In this document: piece after piece, positions 15,792 to 25,269 of the stretch
Layout: every line of letters begins with the position of its first letter
Position numbering within the stretch: the stretch's first letter is position 1
From: Deltaproteobacteria bacterium
GTDB taxonomy: Bacteria > Desulfobacterota > Dissulfuribacteria > Dissulfuribacterales > QOAL01
Reading direction: 5' to 3'
DNA length: 48,912 nucleotides
Assembly: GCA_026992735.1 (NCBI GenBank)
Contig: JALWYO010000082.1
Span: 1-48,912, forward strand
Program-made: the position numbers and the translations under genes
Notes under the pieces: generated by a model
Databases searched by the model: none
What the model was told of the DNA's origin: nothing
Seen by the model: only the letters and a program-made list of their open reading frames with translations

Positions 15792-17881
15792 TATTTACCC
15801 TGCTGGGCCTGTATGGCAGTAATGGCGACGGTGTTCACAATATCAGGAACCAGGCAGCCGCGGGACAGGTCATTTACCGGCTTTTTCAGGCCCTGCAGCA
15901 CCGGGCCGATTGCAACGGCCCCGGAAGAACGCTGCACTGCCTTGTAGGTATTGTTGCCAGTGTTGAGATCAGGGAAGATAAAGACCGTGGCCCTGCCGGC
16001 AACCTCGCTGCCGGGCATCTTTTTCCCTGCCACTGTCGGATCAATGGCGGCATCGTACTGCATGGGGCCGTCAAGCTTCAGGTCCGGCCTGCGTTTCCTG
16101 GCAATCTCAACCGCCCTTCTCACAAGCTCCACATCGGCGCCTGCGCCCGAGGTGCCGCTGGAATACGACAGCATGGCCACAACCGGCTCGATACCGAACA
16201 ACTCCGCAGTCTTTGCGGAACTTATGGCAATCTCGGCAAGCTGTTCGCTGTCCGGGTTGGGATTTACTGCGCAGTCGCCGTAAACCAGCACCCTTGTATC
16301 CATGCACATGAAAAATACGGAGGAGACGACCAACACGCCGGGGGCTGTGCGAATGATCTGGAACGCCGGGCGGATGGTGTTGGCCGTGGTATGGGCAGCC
16401 CCGGAGACCATGCCGTCTGCCATGTCCCTGTAAACCATCATGGTGCCGAAGTAGCTACCGTCTGCCATGAGGTCCCTTGCATTGTCAAGGGTCATGCCCC
16501 TGTTCCTGCGAAGCTCGTACAGGGTTTCAACAAACTCGTCCAGCAGGTCTGTGGAGCCAGGGTCAATGATGTTCACCCCTACCAGCTTCAGCCCAAGGGT
16601 GGCCGCCCTGTTGCGGATAGCCTCCTCATTGCCGAGTATCGTCAGGTCAACCACGTCCCTGAGAATAAGCAGCTCTGCTGCCTGAAGGATGCGGTCGTCA
16701 TTGCCTTCAGGCAGGACAATGTGTTTCCGTGACTGCCTTGCCCGCTCGAAAAGAGAGTATTCAAACATCAGAGGAGACATGGTGGTGGCCGGGGTAACCC
16801 TGATCCTTTCCTCAAGGGCATGGACATCCACGCTTGATTCAAACGTGCCCAGGGCCAGGGCAATCTTGCGGTCATTGTCAGGCTCAAGCCTTCCACGTAC
16901 TGTCGAGGCATTCATGGCCGTACGGTACGTGTCGGTTTCAACCTGGTAAATGGGAATTGAAAGAGCACCCGTCCCCTCAAGAAGACGGATAATAGAGGCC
17001 TCCGGCAGCATGCCGCCTGACAGCAGTATGCCAACAGGAGACGGGTAATTTTTAGAGGCCACTGCGCCAAGGGTGGTAAGGATTATGTCAGGCCGGTCGC
17101 CAGGGGTGATTATAAGGTCATCCTTCTCAAGGTACTCCAGGAAATGCCCCGGGGCCATTGCCGCCACCTTGAAATCCCGCACGTCCCTCTTCAATCCCTC
17201 TTCGGGCCCGCAGAAACGCATGGCGCCAAGGGTCTGAACGATCTCTTCCATGGTGGGCATGGTAAGGCTCTCTGCCTCTGGCACAAGGTCAATGGCAAGG
17301 CCCTGTGTAAAATGACCCTTCAGCGCATCACGTGCCTGATCCATGACGGCGGGGTCAACCCGGTTGACAATGACGCCCAGCAGGGGGCTGTCGAGCTGCC
17401 GGAACGTGTTTACCGCTGCCCTGATGCGGTCAGCCAGGTTGCGCGGTTCCAGCCCGTAGGCGGATGCCACGTAGAGTGCGGGAGTGCCCAGCTCCCTTGC
17501 TATCCTCACGGACATGTCATACTCGAAGGCATCGGACAGATGTGTTATGTCAGGCCCCTCGCAGAGCAGGAAATCACAGTTCTTTTCCGCCTGCTTGAAC
17601 CTGCTGACGATCTCCCTCAGGAGCCTGCGCTCCTCCCCTGCCCCGATCCATTCCCTGGCCTGCGCATGGGTAACCCCGACCATCTGCTCAGGCTCAAGGC
17701 TGAGCCTGAAGCGGTGCGAGAGCAGCCTGATATGGCTGTCCTGGTCAGCTGCGGCCGGAGAAAGCGTGCGGAAAAAACCCAGCCGGTTCACCCTGTGGGA
17801 CAGCATTTCCATCACGCCAAGGGAGATCACCAGCTTTCCGCTGTTGGCCTCAAGGCTTGCGATATAGAGATTGTCAGCCAT
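15791..17881 (-). CDS. pta: Phosphate acetyltransferase, long form with N-terminal regulatory domain
   Basis: The enzyme exchanges CoA and phosphate between acetyl-CoA and acetyl phosphate. The 696-residue protein is the long form. An N-terminal CobB/CobQ-like P-loop-derived domain (about 1-230, beginning LYIASLEANSGKLVISLG) comes first, then a DRTGG-type middle domain (about 215-340). The catalytic PTA domain follows (about 370-690, from RARQSRKHIVLPEGND through SYSSGTSGAGADVE and FPDLNTGNNTYKAVQRSSGA). In enterobacterial homologues the N-terminal part binds effectors such as pyruvate and NADH. It lies behind eda with a 15-base gap and an SD-like ggggaa, so pyruvate made by Eda is directed to acetate in one transcript. 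Confidence 0.95.
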   Translation of the reverse strand: MADNLYIASLEANSGKLVISLGVMEMLSHRVNRLGFFRTLSPAAADQDSHIRLLSHRFRLSLEPEQMVGVTHAQAREWIGAGEERRLLREIVSRFKQAEKNCDFLLCEGPDITHLSDAFEYDMSVRIARELGTPALYVASAYGLEPRNLADRIRAAVNTFRQLDSPLLGVIVNRVDPAVMDQARDALKGHFTQGLAIDLVPEAESLTMPTMEEIVQTLGAMRFCGPEEGLKRDVRDFKVAAMAPGHFLEYLEKDDLIITPGDRPDIILTTLGAVASKNYPSPVGILLSGGMLPEASIIRLLEGTGALSIPIYQVETDTYRTAMNASTVRGRLEPDNDRKIALALGTFESSVDVHALEERIRVTPATTMSPLMFEYSLFERARQSRKHIVLPEGNDDRILQAAELLILRDVVDLTILGNEEAIRNRAATLGLKLVGVNIIDPGSTDLLDEFVETLYELRRNRGMTLDNARDLMADGSYFGTMMVYRDMADGMVSGAAHTTANTIRPAFQIIRTAPGVLVVSSVFFMCMDTRVLVYGDCAVNPNPDSEQLAEIAISSAKTAELFGIEPVVAMLSYSSGTSGAGADVELVRRAVEIARKRRPDLKLDGPMQYDAAIDPTVAGKKMPGSEVAGRATVFIFPDLNTGNNTYKAVQRSSGAVAIGPVLQGLKKPVNDLSRGCLVPDIVNTVAITAIQAQQGK

Positions 17882-17896
17882 TTATTTTATTCCCCT

Positions 17897-18544
17897 TTAG
17901 CTGGTTGCGCTGGAAACAGCATCCCTGGCAAGCCTGGTTATCCTGTCCCAGTCGCCTTTTTGTGCTGCATCTCCCGGCACGAGCCATGAACCTCCCACGC
18001 AGGCGACATTTCCAAGGGCGAGGTAATCCCTGTAGTTTGAAGGAGAGATACCGCCCGTGGGGCAGAAGGTGCATTGTGGAAACGGCCCGCCTATCGACTT
18101 TATGGCCTTTACGCCTCCTGCTGCCTCGGCAGGAAAAAACTTGAACACGTCATATCCCATCTCCAGGCCCATCATGAGCTCTGAAGACGTGGCAATGCCT
18201 GGGATAAAGCCTATTGGGCCGTTGTTTGCAGCCTCAAGCAGTGTTGGGGTCATGCCTGGGCTAAGGGCAAAGGTCCCGCCTGCGTCCGCCATCATGCGCA
18301 GCTCTTCAGGGGTAAGCACAGTTCCCGCACCAACTATGGCATCCGGCACCTCGCTGCTGATTGCCCGGATAACATCAATGGCAGCCCGGGTCCTGAGCGT
18401 TATTTCAAGCACTCTGACACCGCCTGCAAGCAGGGCCTTTGCCATTGGCACGGCATGTTCAACCTTCTCAACAACCATTACCGGTATTACCGGCCCGGTC
18501 TTTACTATTTCAAGGGGTGATATCTTCCAGTTCCTCTTTGCCAT
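17897..18544 (-). CDS. eda: KDPG aldolase (2-dehydro-3-deoxy-6-phosphogluconate aldolase)
   Basis: The enzyme splits KDPG into pyruvate and glyceraldehyde-3-phosphate. The 215-residue TIM-barrel protein has the family motifs [11 protein letters not shown] (with the catalytic glutamate), [11 protein letters not shown] and [11 protein letters not shown]. The Schiff-base lysine is in [13 protein letters not shown] near residue 130. PTGGIS lies in the phosphate-binding loop. It begins 5 bases after the edd stop with a ggag sequence ahead of the ATG, so edd and eda are co-expressed. It is the last step specific to the Entner-Doudoroff path. Confidence 0.95.
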   Translation of the reverse strand: MAKRNWKISPLEIVKTGPVIPVMVVEKVEHAVPMAKALLAGGVRVLEITLRTRAAIDVIRAISSEVPDAIVGAGTVLTPEELRMMADAGGTFALSPGMTPTLLEAANNGPIGFIPGIATSSELMMGLEMGYDVFKFFPAEAAGGVKAIKSIGGPFPQCTFCPTGGISPSNYRDYLALGNVACVGGSWLVPGDAAQKGDWDRITRLARDAVSSATS

Positions 18545-18549
18545 GTCTG

Positions 18550-20388
18550 TTACTCCGTTTTGTCTTCAGTTGTGTACGCGAATATGGCAGAGGCCCCTTC
18601 ATCCGCTCCGAGCTGTTCCTTCCTGAGCGCTGCGAATATCTGCCTGCCAAGGCCGTAATGCGATGCTTTAAGGTCCGCAGTTGCGCATGGACGCTGCTCA
18701 AACTCAGCCCTGTCAACCTTTACCTCAAGGCGGCTGTTTGCGGCATCCATGACAATCACGTCTCCGTCCCGGATCCTGGCAATATTTCCTCCTGCCGCTG
18801 CCTCAGGAGTGCAGTGAATGGCAAACGGCACCGTGCCTGACGCGCCGGAGAGCCTCCCGTCTGTAACAAGCCCGACCGTGTAGCCGCGCTGCATGACCAC
18901 TGTAAGGAACATGATGAGCTTGTGAAGCTCTGGCATGCCGTTGGCGCGGGGCCCTTGAAAGCGGACAACCGCAACAAGGTCCTGATCAAGCCTTCCTTCA
19001 TGGAAGGCGTCCTCAAGCTCCTGCTGGCTGTGGAATACCATGGCAGGGGCCTCAACGTAGGTATTTTCCCCGTCCTTCAGCGCGGATATCTTCATTACGG
19101 CCCTGCCTAGGTTGCCCTGAAGAATCTTTGTGCCGCCAACCTTGTCCATAGGCTCCTGAACAGTTGAAATCGTTCCGGGATCGCTGCTCCTGGCAGGCCC
19201 GTCCTTCCAGGCCGCCTGGTCTCCCTCGAGCACCGGCTGCTGCGTGTACCTGCCAAAACCCTGGCCTGCAACAGTCTGGACATCCTCGTGGAGCATGCCG
19301 TTTTCAAGAAGCTCGCGGATAAAGACTGCCATGCCACCTGCCTGCTGGAAGGTGTTGATGTCACCGCTGCCATTGGGATAGATGCGGACGATCAGAGGGA
19401 CATTGTCTGAAATCTCCTCGAAATCCGCCCAGTCAATGCGTATCCCCGCTGCCCTTGCAATGGCCACCAGGTGCATGGTTTCATTGGTGGAGCCGCCGCT
19501 TGCCATGAGCCCAACCATTGCATTGACAACGGATTTTTCGCTTATTACGTGGCCTATGGGTGTGTAGTTGTCCCCGAGGCTTGTCATGCCGGTCACCTGT
19601 TTTGCTGCCGCAATGGTAAGGGCCCGGCGAAGCGGGGTATTGGCATTTACAAATGATGCGCCTGGGAGGTGCATTCCAAGCATTTCTGCCATGAGCTGGT
19701 TGGAGTTGGCAGTTCCGTAAAAGGTGCAGGTGCCGGGGCTGTGGTACGCTTTAACCTCGGTCTCGAGCATCTCCTTCCTGCCCACCTTGCCCTGGGCAAA
19801 GAGTGCCCGCACCTTGTTCTTTTCGCTGTGTTCTATGCCTGAAGTCATGGGACCGCCAGGGACCAGGATCATGGGAAGGTAGCCGAACTGGAGCGCGCCC
19901 ATGAGAAGGCCCGGAAGTATCTTGTCGCAGATTCCAAGCAGCATGGCCCCGTCAAAGACATTGTGGCAAAGGGCAATCACAGTTGACATGGCAATGACAT
20001 CACGGCTCATGAGGCTCAGGTCCATGCCGGGCTCTCCCTGGGTGATGCCATCGCACATGGCAGGCACCCCGCCTGCCACCTGGGCATTTCCCCCTGCCTC
20101 TGCCACTGCCTTCTTGAGCACTTCAGGATATGCCCGGTAGGGCTCATGGGCAGAGACAAGGTCGTTGTAGGCGGTGATAATGGCGATGTTAGGGACATCG
20201 TCACTCATCAGGGCCTGGCGGCAGGACTGCCCACATGCGGCAAGGTCATGGGCCAGGTTGGAACACTCAAGCCTGTCCCGAAACACACCCCTGCCCCTGT
20301 TTTCGTCAATGCGTTTGAGATATGCCTCTCTATGGGGCTTGCTTCGTTCAATGATTCTCCGGGTTACTCTTTCAATTGCCGTATTCAT
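18550..20388 (-). CDS. edd: 6-phosphogluconate dehydratase
   Basis: The enzyme dehydrates 6-phosphogluconate to KDPG with an iron-sulfur cluster. The 612-residue length matches Edd and is longer than most IlvD proteins. Cluster cysteines are likely in the [12 protein letters not shown] and [14 protein letters not shown] segments. [19 protein letters not shown] and [17 protein letters not shown] are family hallmarks. The ATG at 20388 has aaggaat as ribosome site. Just upstream lies a gap of about 170 bases holding repeat sequence, the largest break inside the operon, so a secondary promoter or transcript-processing point is possible there. Confidence 0.95.
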   Translation of the reverse strand: MNTAIERVTRRIIERSKPHREAYLKRIDENRGRGVFRDRLECSNLAHDLAACGQSCRQALMSDDVPNIAIITAYNDLVSAHEPYRAYPEVLKKAVAEAGGNAQVAGGVPAMCDGITQGEPGMDLSLMSRDVIAMSTVIALCHNVFDGAMLLGICDKILPGLLMGALQFGYLPMILVPGGPMTSGIEHSEKNKVRALFAQGKVGRKEMLETEVKAYHSPGTCTFYGTANSNQLMAEMLGMHLPGASFVNANTPLRRALTIAAAKQVTGMTSLGDNYTPIGHVISEKSVVNAMVGLMASGGSTNETMHLVAIARAAGIRIDWADFEEISDNVPLIVRIYPNGSGDINTFQQAGGMAVFIRELLENGMLHEDVQTVAGQGFGRYTQQPVLEGDQAAWKDGPARSSDPGTISTVQEPMDKVGGTKILQGNLGRAVMKISALKDGENTYVEAPAMVFHSQQELEDAFHEGRLDQDLVAVVRFQGPRANGMPELHKLIMFLTVVMQRGYTVGLVTDGRLSGASGTVPFAIHCTPEAAAGGNIARIRDGDVIVMDAANSRLEVKVDRAEFEQRPCATADLKASHYGLGRQIFAALRKEQLGADEGASAIFAYTTEDKTE

Positions 20389-20560
20389 AATGATTCCTTA
20401 TTCACTATCTTGTAACTTCTCAACAACCCCATGTAGATTACAGGTCTTTGGACACAGATGAACATAGAAACCGCAGGATTTTCCTTGTCTTTTATCCGCG
20501 CACGAAGTCTGCGTTTATCTGCGTCCTATTAATGTCTGCTCCCGGGCCATGCGGCTGCTC
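20389..20560. repeat. Intra-operon spacer with MITE terminus and dispersed repeat
   Basis: This is the only sizeable spacer in the carbohydrate operon. It holds gtaacttctcaa (20412-20423), identical to the terminal repeat of the MITE at 10637. No second end is visible, so it is a solo terminus or a degraded copy. Around 20449-20530 lies an imperfect palindromic repeat: ggacacagatgaacataga on the left, and tctgcgtttatctgcgtcc on the right, which is largely its reverse complement. A related sequence occurs at 10853. The repeats would be transcribed in the operon and could fold. Confidence 0.6.
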
Positions 20561-21256
20561 CTACGGGGCCCAGTACACGTTCACAGGCCTTTCTTCATTT
20601 CTCAGCACAAAACGTATGGGCATCTCTTCGAGCGGCCCGTCCGCAAGGGCCTTTTCAAGCACCTGCATCTTCTCAGGCCCTACTATGTGGAGAAAGAGGT
20701 TCTTTGCCGAAAGGATCACCGGCAGGGTGAGGCTCATGCGTTCATGGGGCGCGGCAAGCGGGGCAAGGGCCATGCACTGCCTGCCCGAGTTCATGTCTAT
20801 TGCAGCAGGGAGTTTTTTGGCTCCCGGGAACAGGGAGGCAGTATGCCCGTCTCCGCCCATGCCAAGTATCAACACATCAAAGGGCAATGGCACGTCTTTC
20901 AGCCTTTCCTCGCACTCGGCTTCCCCTTCCCCGACCGTGGCAGCCCTGGTCTTCATGCCGATGAACTGCGCCGCCTGAGCCCTGCCTTTAAGCAGATGAT
21001 CGCGAACCAGCCTCTCGTTGGAGTCAGGATCATCGGGTTCCACCCATCGTTCATCAACCAGGAATATCACCACGTCTTTCCAAGGGATATCCATGCCTGA
21101 CAGATGCTCGAACAGCTCTACCGGCGTTGAGCCGCCTGAAACCGCAAGGCTTGCCCTGCCGTTCTTTTCTATCCCCCTGGCCAGCAGGGCAGTAACCTCA
21201 CCGGCCAAGGCGGTTACAAGTGCATTCCTGTCTGGAAACTTGTGCAGCTTCTCCAT
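20561..21256 (-). CDS. pgl: 6-phosphogluconolactonase
   Basis: The enzyme hydrolyses 6-phosphogluconolactone to 6-phosphogluconate. I start the gene at the ATG at 21256 (MEKLHKFPDRN), because gggaggaa lies just upstream, inside the end of zwf. A longer frame begins with a GTG at 21289. The 231-residue protein has the DevB/SOL signatures: AVSGGSTPVELF, WKDVVIFLVDERWVEP, SNERLVRDHLL and LILGMGGDGHTASLFPG. It overlaps the zwf end at most slightly and follows it directly, matching the reaction order. The C terminus ends ERPVNVYWAP. Confidence 0.93.
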   Translation of the reverse strand: MEKLHKFPDRNALVTALAGEVTALLARGIEKNGRASLAVSGGSTPVELFEHLSGMDIPWKDVVIFLVDERWVEPDDPDSNERLVRDHLLKGRAQAAQFIGMKTRAATVGEGEAECEERLKDVPLPFDVLILGMGGDGHTASLFPGAKKLPAAIDMNSGRQCMALAPLAAPHERMSLTLPVILSAKNLFLHIVGPEKMQVLEKALADGPLEEMPIRFVLRNEERPVNVYWAP

Positions 21257-21263
21257 TGACACC

Positions 21264-22727
21264 TTATTCCTCCCACTCCCTGCCGTCACGCGCGAGAAGC
21301 GCCACCGAGCCTACAGGCCCCCAGCTCCCGGCAGGATAGGATTTTGGCGGCTCATTACTCTTTCTCCATGCATCCTGTATGGAGTCTATCCACATCCAGG
21401 AGCGTTCCACCTCGTCCCGGTGGACGAACAGGGCCTGGTTGCCGCGGGTGATTTCAAGGAGCAGGCGTTCATAGGCATCTGCAATCCGTTCCCCCTTGAA
21501 CGCGTCTGAGAAGCTGAGGTCAAGCATGGTGCGCTGGAGCCGCACACCCTCTCCAATGCCGGGAACCTTGTTCAGCATCTCGATCTCCACGCCCTCGTCG
21601 GGCTGGAGTTTTATTATGAGCTTGTTGGGAGGAAGGCTGCGGTAGGACTCGGAAAAGATATTGTGAGGCAGCTTCTTGAAGTTGATCACCACCTCGGAAC
21701 GCTTGGTTGCCATTGCCTTTCCGGTGCGCAGGTAAAACGGCACGTCTGCCCATCGCCAGTTGTCAATATCCACGCGGATGGCGACAAAGGTCTCGGTTGT
21801 GGAGTCGGGATTGCCGCCTTCCTCTTCAAGATAGCCTGGAACAGGCTTGCCCTTGATGAAACCCGGCCCGTACTGCCCCCTGACCACCTTTTCATCCACG
21901 TTTTCAAGGGTGATGGGCCGCAGGGCCTTCAGGACCTTGAGCTTTTCGTTTCGCAGGCTGTCTCCGTGGAGATTTACAGGCGGCTCCATGGCAACCAGGG
22001 TCAGTATCTGCATCAGGTGGTTCTGCACCATGTCGCGCAGTTGGCCTGCCTTGTCAAAGTAGCCCCAGCGCCCCTCGATGCCCACCTCCTCTGCAACCGT
22101 AATCTGCACATGGTCAATGGTGTTGTGATCCCAGTTGGTGGTAAATATGGAGTTGGCAAAACGCAGGGCAATGAGGTTCATTACCGTTTCCTTGCCAAGG
22201 TAGTGGTCTATGCGGTAGATCTGGTCCTCGTTGAAGAAACGGGCGACAGTGTCGTTGATCTCCCGGGAGCTTGCAAGGTCGCGGCCAATGGATTTTTCCA
22301 GCACAACCCTTGCCTGCGGGGTGATCACGTCCGCATGATGCAGCCCCGTGCAGATGCTGTCAAACAGGAACGGGGCCACGGAAAAGTAGCTTATAAATAC
22401 CCTCTTTTCCTGGTCCAGGACATCCCTCAGGCGCACGTATTCATCCGGTACGTCCAGGTTGATAAGCACGTAGTGCAGCCTTGCAAGAAGGCGCTCCATG
22501 ACATCCTGTTCAAGGGGCTCCTTTACAAAGGTCTTCAGGGCGTCACTCATCTGGCTTACAAAGTCATCCTGCTGGATGTCATGCCGGGCCACGCCGATAA
22601 TACGGGTATCCTCGTGCAGAAGCCCTGCCTTGTCAAGCTGGTACAGGGAGGGCAGTAGCTTGCGCCTGGAAAGGTCGCCAAGGACCCCGAAGATTGTAAA
22701 GTCGCAGGCCTGTAATTTCTTGCTCAT
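21264..22727 (-). CDS. zwf: Glucose-6-phosphate 1-dehydrogenase
   Basis: The enzyme oxidises glucose-6-phosphate to the lactone with NAD(P)+. I start at the ATG at 22727 (MSKKLQACDFTIFG), which has aaggagaac upstream and overlaps the glgP stop (ATGA); the longer frame to 22823 lies inside glgP. The 487-residue protein has an N-terminal Rossmann motif TIFGVLGDLSRRKLLPSLY and the active-site signature RIDHYLGKETV. The dinucleotide loop reads GVLGDL where many homologues have GASGDL, so cofactor preference cannot be assumed. It commits glucan-derived G6P to the Entner-Doudoroff route. Confidence 0.95.
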   Translation of the reverse strand: MSKKLQACDFTIFGVLGDLSRRKLLPSLYQLDKAGLLHEDTRIIGVARHDIQQDDFVSQMSDALKTFVKEPLEQDVMERLLARLHYVLINLDVPDEYVRLRDVLDQEKRVFISYFSVAPFLFDSICTGLHHADVITPQARVVLEKSIGRDLASSREINDTVARFFNEDQIYRIDHYLGKETVMNLIALRFANSIFTTNWDHNTIDHVQITVAEEVGIEGRWGYFDKAGQLRDMVQNHLMQILTLVAMEPPVNLHGDSLRNEKLKVLKALRPITLENVDEKVVRGQYGPGFIKGKPVPGYLEEEGGNPDSTTETFVAIRVDIDNWRWADVPFYLRTGKAMATKRSEVVINFKKLPHNIFSESYRSLPPNKLIIKLQPDEGVEIEMLNKVPGIGEGVRLQRTMLDLSFSDAFKGERIADAYERLLLEITRGNQALFVHRDEVERSWMWIDSIQDAWRKSNEPPKSYPAGSWGPVGSVALLARDGREWEE

Positions 22728-25255
22728 TTTTGTTCTCCTTGTTTCTTGTGTGAGCCAAAAGATACCCCGTCTTCCGGCATCTCTTCCCACTTGACCTGCA
22801 CTGGGAATGCCATTGCATGCCATATATCCCGGGCATAATCTGCAACAGAACGGTCCGAGGAGAACTTGCCCATGCGAACGGCGTTGAGTATGGACATCCT
22901 GGTCCAGTCCTTCTTGTTATCGTAGAGCCTGCTCACCTTTTCCTGGCAGTCAACATAGGAGCGGTAATCGGCAAACAGGGTGTACTGATCGTCGTAGAGC
23001 AGGGAGTCAACAAGGGGCTTGAACAGGTTCCTGTCTCCATGGGAAAAGAAACCGGAGGAGATCAGGTCAATGGCGTGTTTCAGCTCCTCGTCCCTGTTGT
23101 AATAGTCCATGGGATTGTAACCGGCGGACTTGAGCGACATGACCTCCTCCACGGTCAGTCCAAAGAGAAAGAAGTGTTCTGGGCCCACTTCTTCCCGTAT
23201 CTCCACGTTGGCCCCGTCCAGGGTGCCGATGGTAAGTGCCCCGTTCATGGAGAACTTCATGTTGCCCGTGCCGGACGCCTCCATCCCGGCCTGGGAAATC
23301 TGCTCGGACAGGTCAGACATGGGATAGACCGTGTGGCCGATCTTCACGTTGTAATTTGGTATGAAATAGACCTTGAGCCTGTCCTTTACATCGGGATCAT
23401 TGTTTACCACCCCGGCAACCGATGTGATGAGCTTGATCATGAGCTTTGCCATGAAGTAACCAGGGGCCGCCTTGCCTCCAAAGACAAAGACCCTTGGGGT
23501 GATGTCAATATTGGGATTGGCCTTGATGCGGTTGTAAAGCGTGATGATATGGAGCACGTTGAGATGCTGGCGCTTGTACTCGTGTATCCTCTTGACCTGC
23601 ACGTCGAACATCGCAGCTGGATCAACAACAATGCCCAGGTTCTGGGCAGCAAGACCGGCCACGTCCTGCTTGTTCTGCTCCTTTACCTTGCGCCATGCCT
23701 CCTGGAATGCCGGGTCGTCTGCCTGGTCTTCAAGCTGGCGCAGCTCGTCGAGATGGGTCAGCCACCTGTCGCCAATGGCCTCTGTGATAAGGGCGGTAAG
23801 CCGCGGATTGCTCACTGCAATCCAGCGCCTCGGGGTAACCCCGTTGGTGACGTTCTTTATCTTGCCGGGATACATTTCGTTCCAATCTGCGAGTGTGTGC
23901 TTGCGCAGCAGCTCGGTATGCATTTCAGCAACGCCGTTTATGGCCTTTGTGCCTATGCAGGCAAGGTTTGCCATGCGCACGTAACGCGGCCCGGACTCGT
24001 CTATAATGGACATGCGGCTTATCCTTGCGTCATCGCCTGGAAATTTAAGCCTGACCTCGTCAAGGAAACGGCGGTTGATCTCGTAGATGATCTCCATGTG
24101 CCTGGGAAGCAGGCTGGCAAAGAGGTCAATGGGCCACTTTTCCATTGCCTCCGGCAGCAGGGTGTGGTTGGTGTAGTTCAGGGTGTTGCGGGTTATCTCC
24201 CATGCCTTGTCCCAGTCGTAAAAATGGACATCCATCAGGAGACGCATGAGCTCGGGCACGGCCACGGCAGGGTGGGTGTCGTTGAGCTGGGCCTGGAAGT
24301 CATCGGCAAAATCATCGAGGCTGTCGTGGGTGACAAGGTGGATGCGTATCATGTCCTGCAGGGCGCAGGATACGAAAAAATACTGCTGCTCAAGCCTGAG
24401 CTGCTTGCCCTGGAACTGCTCGTCATTCGGATACAGCACCTTGGTAATGGTCTCGGCCTTTATCTTCTCCTCCACGGCGCCGTAGTAATCACCTGTGTTG
24501 AAGTCCTCGAAATCAAAGGAGGAGTGGGCCCTGGCACACCAGAGCCGCAGCAGGTTCACGTTATCTACCTTGTAACCGGGGATGGGCGTATCGTAGGGTA
24601 CTCCTATTACCACCCTGCTTGGGACCCATCGCCACCTGAGGTTTCCATGTTCCCCTGTATATGCCTCGGTATGGCCGCCAAATCCCACTTCGCAGGCGAG
24701 GTCGGCGCGCTTGAGCTCCCAGGGGTTTCCCTGGCGGAGCCAGCAGTCACTGATTTCCTTCTGCCAGCCGTCCACTATCTCCTGGTCAAACATGCCGTAT
24801 TCGTATCGTATGCCATAACCGATGGCAGGTATCTGGAGCGTGGCAAGGGAATCCATGTAACAGGCAGCAAGCCTTCCAAGGCCGCCGTTGCCAAGCCCGG
24901 GCTCCTCCTCGTGGTTGATAAGCTCCTTGAGATCAAGGCCGGTCTCCCTTGCCGCCTGCTCAAACTGGTCGTAGAGTCCCAGGCACACGAGGTTATTGTG
25001 CAGGTGCGGCCCTGTAAGGAACTCTGCAGACAGGTAGCAGACAACCCGTGACTCCTTCTCCAGCGCAGCCTCTGCAAAATGGATGAACAGCTGCTGAATC
25101 CTGTCACGCAGTGTCTGGGCCACTGCCAGGTAGTAGTCATTGAGGGAAGCAGTCACAGAAATGGCTCCTTCCCTGTAAAAGAGGTTGTAGGCAAAGGCCC
25201 GCTTCAGTTCCTTAACCTGATCCTGGTATGCATCATTTTTCTTGGGGGTGCTCAT
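22724..25255 (-). CDS. glgP: Glycogen/alpha-glucan phosphorylase
   Basis: The enzyme removes glucose from alpha-1,4-glucan chain ends with phosphate, giving glucose-1-phosphate. The 843-residue protein is full length for the family. It opens with a YLSAEFLTGPHLHNNL segment and GLGNGGLGRLAACYMDS. It carries the catalytic-site segments QLNDTHPAVAVPEL, TNHTLLPEAMEKW and NGVTPRRWI. The pyridoxal-phosphate lysine lies in EASGTGNMKFSMNGALTIG. The ATG at 25255 follows a good ribosome site (aaggag, five bases before). It is the first gene of the ten-gene operon, so its promoter should lie in 25256-25400. Several kilobases of antisense open frame over it are shadows. Confidence 0.96.
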   Translation of the reverse strand: MSTPKKNDAYQDQVKELKRAFAYNLFYREGAISVTASLNDYYLAVAQTLRDRIQQLFIHFAEAALEKESRVVCYLSAEFLTGPHLHNNLVCLGLYDQFEQAARETGLDLKELINHEEEPGLGNGGLGRLAACYMDSLATLQIPAIGYGIRYEYGMFDQEIVDGWQKEISDCWLRQGNPWELKRADLACEVGFGGHTEAYTGEHGNLRWRWVPSRVVIGVPYDTPIPGYKVDNVNLLRLWCARAHSSFDFEDFNTGDYYGAVEEKIKAETITKVLYPNDEQFQGKQLRLEQQYFFVSCALQDMIRIHLVTHDSLDDFADDFQAQLNDTHPAVAVPELMRLLMDVHFYDWDKAWEITRNTLNYTNHTLLPEAMEKWPIDLFASLLPRHMEIIYEINRRFLDEVRLKFPGDDARISRMSIIDESGPRYVRMANLACIGTKAINGVAEMHTELLRKHTLADWNEMYPGKIKNVTNGVTPRRWIAVSNPRLTALITEAIGDRWLTHLDELRQLEDQADDPAFQEAWRKVKEQNKQDVAGLAAQNLGIVVDPAAMFDVQVKRIHEYKRQHLNVLHIITLYNRIKANPNIDITPRVFVFGGKAAPGYFMAKLMIKLITSVAGVVNNDPDVKDRLKVYFIPNYNVKIGHTVYPMSDLSEQISQAGMEASGTGNMKFSMNGALTIGTLDGANVEIREEVGPEHFFLFGLTVEEVMSLKSAGYNPMDYYNRDEELKHAIDLISSGFFSHGDRNLFKPLVDSLLYDDQYTLFADYRSYVDCQEKVSRLYDNKKDWTRMSILNAVRMGKFSSDRSVADYARDIWHAMAFPVQVKWEEMPEDGVSFGSHKKQGEQK

Positions 25256-25269
25256 AAAAACTCCTTGCG

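Noticed and set aside
22817-25051. A 744-codon open frame on the + strand
   Set aside because: It is antisense to the full-length glycogen phosphorylase gene, whose motifs and ribosome site are clear. The long frame is a by-product of GC-rich codon use.
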